Assembly (NCBI GenBank): GCA_946566685.1
Contig: CAMNXA010000002.1
Span: 107,033-171,032 of the forward strand
DNA: 64,000 nucleotides
Source: an uncultured Lachnospiraceae bacterium
GTDB lineage: Bacteria > Bacillota > Clostridia > Lachnospirales > Lachnospiraceae
Reading direction: 5' to 3'
The translations under genes and the position numbers were made by a program. Below, piece after piece: positions 60,649 to 64,000 of this stretch; positions within the stretch are counted from its first letter, which is position 1; each line of letters starts with the position of its first letter. Under the pieces are notes generated by a model, which worked only from the letters and a program-made list of their open reading frames with translations, made no database searches and was not told where the DNA came from.

Positions 60649-61413
60649 TTACATCAGAAAAGCCTGCAATGCACCATTCACTTTACCAGCCTGTTGCGCA
60701 AAAGAGAAATGACCGGCTCCTTCACAGACCACCAGACCCGCATCCGGAATCAGTTCCTCCATCCTTCTTGCATCCGTTATCGGTGTCGCCGTATCCAAAT
60801 CTCCCCAGATCAACAGAGTGGGACACTTTACAAGATGAATCAGCGGTTCCAAATCCTCATTCACCACTTTCACGAGCGTGGCACGCATGGTAGGTGTCGC
60901 ACTGTTATAATCTGCTGACCCCCTCTTACGCCGCATCTCTTCCACGGCATCCGGATAGAGAAAATGCATCACCTTCGTACTCATAAAAGCCCGGCCAATC
61001 TTATAACACCGCAAACTTATCTTCTGCCACAGGGTCTTCTTCGGCAATATGCCTGCGCTGTCGATCAAAACCACTTTATCTACCACAAAGGGCAGGTTCT
61101 CTCTGGCATTCATCTTAAAGAATACCCGGCCGCCAAAAGAATGGACTACGATGCTGAGCTTTTTCAGGTCAAAAGAGGCTATAAATTTCAGGACGAAATC
61201 CACATAGTCGTCCACACACCAGGGCCGCTCCGGCTCCGGCGTCCTGCCAAATCCCGGCATATCAAGCGCGATTACCCTTCTCCCACGTTTGAGGGTATCA
61301 ATGATTCCCTGATACAAGGTGATATTTGCGCCCCAGCCGTGTAACAAAAGCACCACATCACCTTCTCCTTCCTCTATATAATTGACCGCAATATTATCTA
61401 TCTTCCTGACCAT
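60649..61413 (-). CDS. Alpha/beta hydrolase
   Basis: A 254-residue alpha/beta-fold hydrolase. Catalytic triad: Ser92 (VVHSFGGR), Asp (GDLDTATP, about 205) and His (EGAGHFSF, about 230); oxyanion motif HGWGAN. No signal peptide. Substrate unknown; an esterase or related lipase-like enzyme. ATG at 61413 with GGAG upstream is chosen over a GTG at 61431. Codirectional with the MurF-like gene, 124 bp apart, so it may belong to the same cell-wall operon. Confidence 0.88.
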   Translation of the reverse strand: MVRKIDNIAVNYIEEGEGDVVLLLHGWGANITLYQGIIDTLKRGRRVIALDMPGFGRTPEPERPWCVDDYVDFVLKFIASFDLKKLSIVVHSFGGRVFFKMNARENLPFVVDKVVLIDSAGILPKKTLWQKISLRCYKIGRAFMSTKVMHFLYPDAVEEMRRKRGSADYNSATPTMRATLVKVVNEDLEPLIHLVKCPTLLIWGDLDTATPITDARRMEELIPDAGLVVCEGAGHFSFAQQAGKVNGALQAFLM

Positions 61414-61642
61414 AAACGCTCCGTCTGCCACGAAAATTTTTCATAATGATAAACATGATATTCACACATACTGTGTTGCTTGCTTCCTATATATTACATA
61501 CTCTTTACATACTCTCATGCCTTATCATATACCTATGTCCGGCATTTGGCAAATATGTTTTAAGCCCGCCGCTGTGCAAAAACTGCTCTTTTAGTATACT
61601 GTATCTTATCTCTTTCTATCAACCACATTTAGACTATGCCCA

Positions 61643-61744
61643 TTAATTCGCAATATAGTCTTCATAATCCATTTCGCTGGCAAATAACATGTACACACCA
61701 TTCACTAACCCCATATAACCGCTCTCAACTGCATATCCTTTCAT
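61643..61744 (-). CDS. Small protein, 33 residues, of unknown function
   Basis: Begins MKGYAVESGYMGLVNG and ends MDYEDYIAN. A strong AGGAG site lies nine bases upstream of the ATG at 61744. The Tyr/Gly-rich N-terminus and acidic C-terminus resemble small proteins of about this size that I recall from Lachnospiraceae genomes. No function known. Confidence 0.55.
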   Translation of the reverse strand: MKGYAVESGYMGLVNGVYMLFASEMDYEDYIAN

Positions 61745-62138
61745 AACTGTCTTCTCCTTTCTTGAATCGAACCTTTGTTCTTTAAAAGGATAGCATATAC
61801 AGAGTCCTATATTTGGGACTTCAACAGACAAAAGCAGAAGGAGAAGAAGGCGATGCCAATTATCTCATGTTTGAATATACGGACGGGATTCAGAAGGTCG
61901 AAGTGAGATGTGGAAAGACGACAGTTCCTGCATCACAAGTTCCGGATATATCTCGCAACACTCCTGTACCGTATGGGTTCTATAATATTTTTAGCCTCAT
62001 CTTTTGCCAGTTTCAGGCTGTCCTTCTCCGGTATCAGTTCTGTCAGGTACTTTATATATTCGTTCATGTCTCCTCCATTCCCAAACGCTTTATGATACGT
62101 CTGCCGCCCCGCTCTTTACAATAAATTTCTTACTCATC
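61745..62138. other. Poorly resolved intergenic stretch with a short candidate ORF
   Basis: On the minus strand an ATG at 62067, with GGAGG just upstream, opens a 44-codon frame to 61933 beginning MNEYIKYLTELIPEK. A second minus-strand frame (61830-61960) has gene-like text around CCEIYPELVMQELSSFH but no start. These may be pieces of one broken gene. A plus-strand frame (61813-62124) looks unlike a protein. Confidence 0.4.
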
Positions 62139-62555
62139 TCAACTAACCCATATGGTTCTTTCATTTCCCAACAATATGGCATTGTTCTCCCGTACAATAT
62201 CACATTTCAATCCCCGGCCATACCTGGGACCCAGATAATATTGCAGACTTACCGTACTTTCCTCTGAAATTTCAAATTCAAAAATTGCCCGATCAAAGTA
62301 CATGTTAGAAACAACCAGTTCCGGAATCAATATATCTTTTTCCTGTGCAAACAATTCGTTTTTCTCATATTTCCAAATACTGACTGTATTTCTGACATCC
62401 GACAATCTGGTTCTGCCCTTCACGGTCACATACTGTTTGATATAAGCGGTTTCCGGGCATCTGCCATATATATTCACATCTTCTATTTGCGCATGAGACC
62501 GTATTTCATCAAAAATAGCAATACATCTGTTCACAGCTGCCATAATCTCTTCCAT
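62139..62555 (-). CDS. Hypothetical protein next to cysteine desulfurase
   Basis: I do not recognise this 138-residue protein. It is soluble, without motifs for metals or nucleotides, with text such as VNIYGRCPETAYIKQYVTVKGR and EISEESTVSLQYYLGPRYGRGL. The ATG at 62555 follows GAGGGAATGATT; an upstream in-frame GTG at 62594 overlaps the desulfurase stop codon. It is therefore likely cotranscribed with nifS-like. Confidence 0.65.
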   Translation of the reverse strand: MEEIMAAVNRCIAIFDEIRSHAQIEDVNIYGRCPETAYIKQYVTVKGRTRLSDVRNTVSIWKYEKNELFAQEKDILIPELVVSNMYFDRAIFEFEISEESTVSLQYYLGPRYGRGLKCDIVRENNAILLGNERTIWVS

Positions 62556-62590
62556 AATCATTCCCTCTAATCCATAATTCGCACCAAAAA

Positions 62591-63727
62591 TCACATCCCT
62601 CGCAGCTTTTCCACAATCCGTGCCAGCGCTTCCACCACGATATCCAACTCTTCCATGGTATTTTCCTCACTCAATGTAAGCCGAATGGACCCCCTCGCCA
62701 TCTCCTCCGTCACACCAGCCGCAAGCAGCACATGGGACGGCCCCGGATCCCCGGTGGTACACGCAGAGCCGCTGGATGCACAGATACCCTGCATATCCAG
62801 CATAATCAATACAGACTCACCCTGTACCCCTTCAAAACAAAAACTGACATGACCCGGCAGACGCATTGTCCGATGGCCGGTCAGGTGTGCTCCCGGAATC
62901 TCTGCTTCGATACGGCCAATCAGATAATCCCGCATCCTGCACTCCACTGTCGCTCTCTCTTCCATATAAAGAGATGCGTGCTCTGCCGCCGCCGCAATCC
63001 CCACAATACCCGGCACATTCTCCGTACCCGCCCGCCGGCTCCGCTCCTGCTGCCCACCATGTATAAAGGAGCCTAATTTCGTCCTTCTGTTCACATAGAG
63101 GAATCCGACTCCTTTGGGCCCATTAAATTTATGTCCGCTGGCAGAGAGCAGATCGATATGCATTCTTTCTACCGCAATCGGCAGATGTCCGTATGCCTGC
63201 ACAGCATCTGTATGAAATAGGACGCCATATTCATCTGCGATCTCACCTATCTTCTCAATCGGTTCAATGGTTCCAATCTCATTATTTGCATACATCACAG
63301 AAATCAGGATCGTATCGGGACGAATTGACTTTTTTAACTGTTCAAGATCAACCACCCCATCCTTATCCACATCCAGATATGTGATCCTGGCACCACACTC
63401 TTCCAGATATTTACAGGTATGCAAGACGGCATGATGTTCAATCTTGGTAGTGATAATATGTCCGCCTCTGTTCCGGCAGGATTCATACACTGCTTTAAGC
63501 ACCCAGTTATCCGACTCGGTGCCGCCCGCCGTAAAATAAATCTCATTGGCCTGCGCCCCAATCGTGCCGGCGATAGTCTCCCTGGCCATAATAAGAGCCT
63601 TTTTACTCTTGCTCCCCAATCCGTAGATGCTGCCCGCATTGCCGTAATATTCACTAAAGTATGGCAGCATCGCTTCCACCACTTCGGATGATGTCCTGGT
63701 GGTTGCCGCATTGTCCAAATATATCAT
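62591..63727 (-). CDS. Cysteine desulfurase (NifS/IscS family)
   Basis: A PLP enzyme that moves sulfur from cysteine to a carrier protein for Fe-S clusters or tRNA thiolation. PLP Lys200 (SASGHKFNGPKG) and active-site Cys324 (SSGSACTTG) are present, with DNAATT at the N-terminus and HTDAVQAYG. 378 residues. No iscU/mnmA gene adjoins, so its target is unknown. ATG at 63727 precedes an Rpn-like gene fragment; it has AAGGGGATTTTCGT upstream. Confidence 0.95.
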   Translation of the reverse strand: MIYLDNAATTRTSSEVVEAMLPYFSEYYGNAGSIYGLGSKSKKALIMARETIAGTIGAQANEIYFTAGGTESDNWVLKAVYESCRNRGGHIITTKIEHHAVLHTCKYLEECGARITYLDVDKDGVVDLEQLKKSIRPDTILISVMYANNEIGTIEPIEKIGEIADEYGVLFHTDAVQAYGHLPIAVERMHIDLLSASGHKFNGPKGVGFLYVNRRTKLGSFIHGGQQERSRRAGTENVPGIVGIAAAAEHASLYMEERATVECRMRDYLIGRIEAEIPGAHLTGHRTMRLPGHVSFCFEGVQGESVLIMLDMQGICASSGSACTTGDPGPSHVLLAAGVTEEMARGSIRLTLSEENTMEELDIVVEALARIVEKLRGM

Positions 63728-63745
63728 ACGAAAATCCCCTTCAAA

Positions 63746-64000
63746 TTAGTCCTTCGTCTGCCCGGAAGCAATCCGTTCAATAACAGAAATCTCTTCCTCT
63801 AGTTCTTCCGCAATCTGTGAAAGAGTTTTTCCCCTGGAAATCTTCTTTTGAACCTGTTCACGAAGTTTCTTTTCTATACCTTTTTCTATACCTTTTTCCA
63901 TGCCCTCTTTGTGGCCTTCCCGCCTGCCCTCCTCAAAGGTATGTCTCAAATGTTTCTTCTCATCATATTCCGTTAAGAGCATATGCTGCACCATCCCTTT
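63746..64000 (-). CDS. C-terminal part of an Rpn/PD-(D/E)XK transposase-family protein
   Basis: The frame runs in from the right edge. Its end carries TEYDEKKHLRHTFEEGRREG, then repeats of KGIEKGIEK and a coil (LREQVQKKISRGKTLSQIAEELEE). This tail of GxEKGxEK repeats is typical of Rpn family recombination-promoting nucleases. The catalytic domain lies outside the window. Confidence 0.75.
   Translation of the reverse strand, partial: KGMVQHMLLTEYDEKKHLRHTFEEGRREGHKEGMEKGIEKGIEKKLREQVQKKISRGKTLSQIAEELEEEISVIERIASGQTKD

Noticed and set aside
61813..62124. 103-codon plus-strand frame
   Set aside because: No ribosome binding site; composition shifts midway and overlaps minus-strand candidate pieces.

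Overview
The window looks like a chromosome segment of a motile, spore-forming, gut-type Firmicute, most likely Lachnospiraceae (Clostridium cluster XIVa). Supporting features are a T-box in front of ileS, a SpoVT homologue with a sigma-G-like promoter, a flagellin with a sigma-D-like promoter, two YesMN/CUT1 sugar-uptake loci, Gram-positive lipoprotein signals and AGGAGG-type ribosome binding sites. No tRNA or rRNA gene was seen. This placement is inferred from gene content, not from a database search.

Layout: (1) 1-4992, a secreted protein cut by the left edge, then T-box-controlled ileS. (2) 5004-13274, a fructan/sucrose-type locus: GH32 enzyme, two CUT1 permeases and a binding lipoprotein, divergent from a YesM kinase and YesN/AraC regulator. 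(3) 13326-20438, DegV, a Nudix-pyrophosphatase-like fusion, a chemoreceptor, an MFS exporter and an amidase-deacetylase fusion preceded by an 11-bp-phased TGCATC array. (4) 20642-25253, a BadF-type kinase, LacI regulator and GH4 enzyme, then a broken DUF1016 nuclease. (5) 25276-29370, an overlapping four-gene operon (FG-GAP-like secreted protein, response regulator, kinase, membrane-anchored protein) behind a TTACAN repeat array. (6) pncB, 33-bp tandem repeats and a DUF4143-type ATPase. (7) 32554-40771, a 2392-residue surface protein, a receiver-only regulator and a leader that starts with a consensus promoter, an 11-copy CTTGG tract and a strong terminator hairpin. (8) 40981-43414, a decayed AlbA/AAA_4-type regulator, an AT-rich Fic gene flanked by 53-bp direct repeats, and spoVT. 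(9) 43481-55115, a secreted protein, then a GH94 phosphorylase, hexose-phosphate mutase, YesM kinase, ABC importer and YesN regulator that together look like phosphorolytic use of chitobiose or a similar disaccharide. (10) 55180-57650, a flagellin carrying a zinc metallopeptidase domain (flagellinolysin type) and a zinc-ribbon protein. (11) 57650-64000, Ddl, a membrane-anchored MurF-like ligase, an alpha/beta hydrolase, small ORFs, a cysteine desulfurase and the end of an Rpn-like protein.

The most unusual signals are regulatory: two helically phased repeat arrays upstream of envelope-related genes, the CTTGG microsatellite at the predicted transcription start of the giant-adhesin locus, and a family of modular palindromic repeats placed close to gene starts. 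The proteolytic flagellin and the two domain fusions are the most notable proteins.
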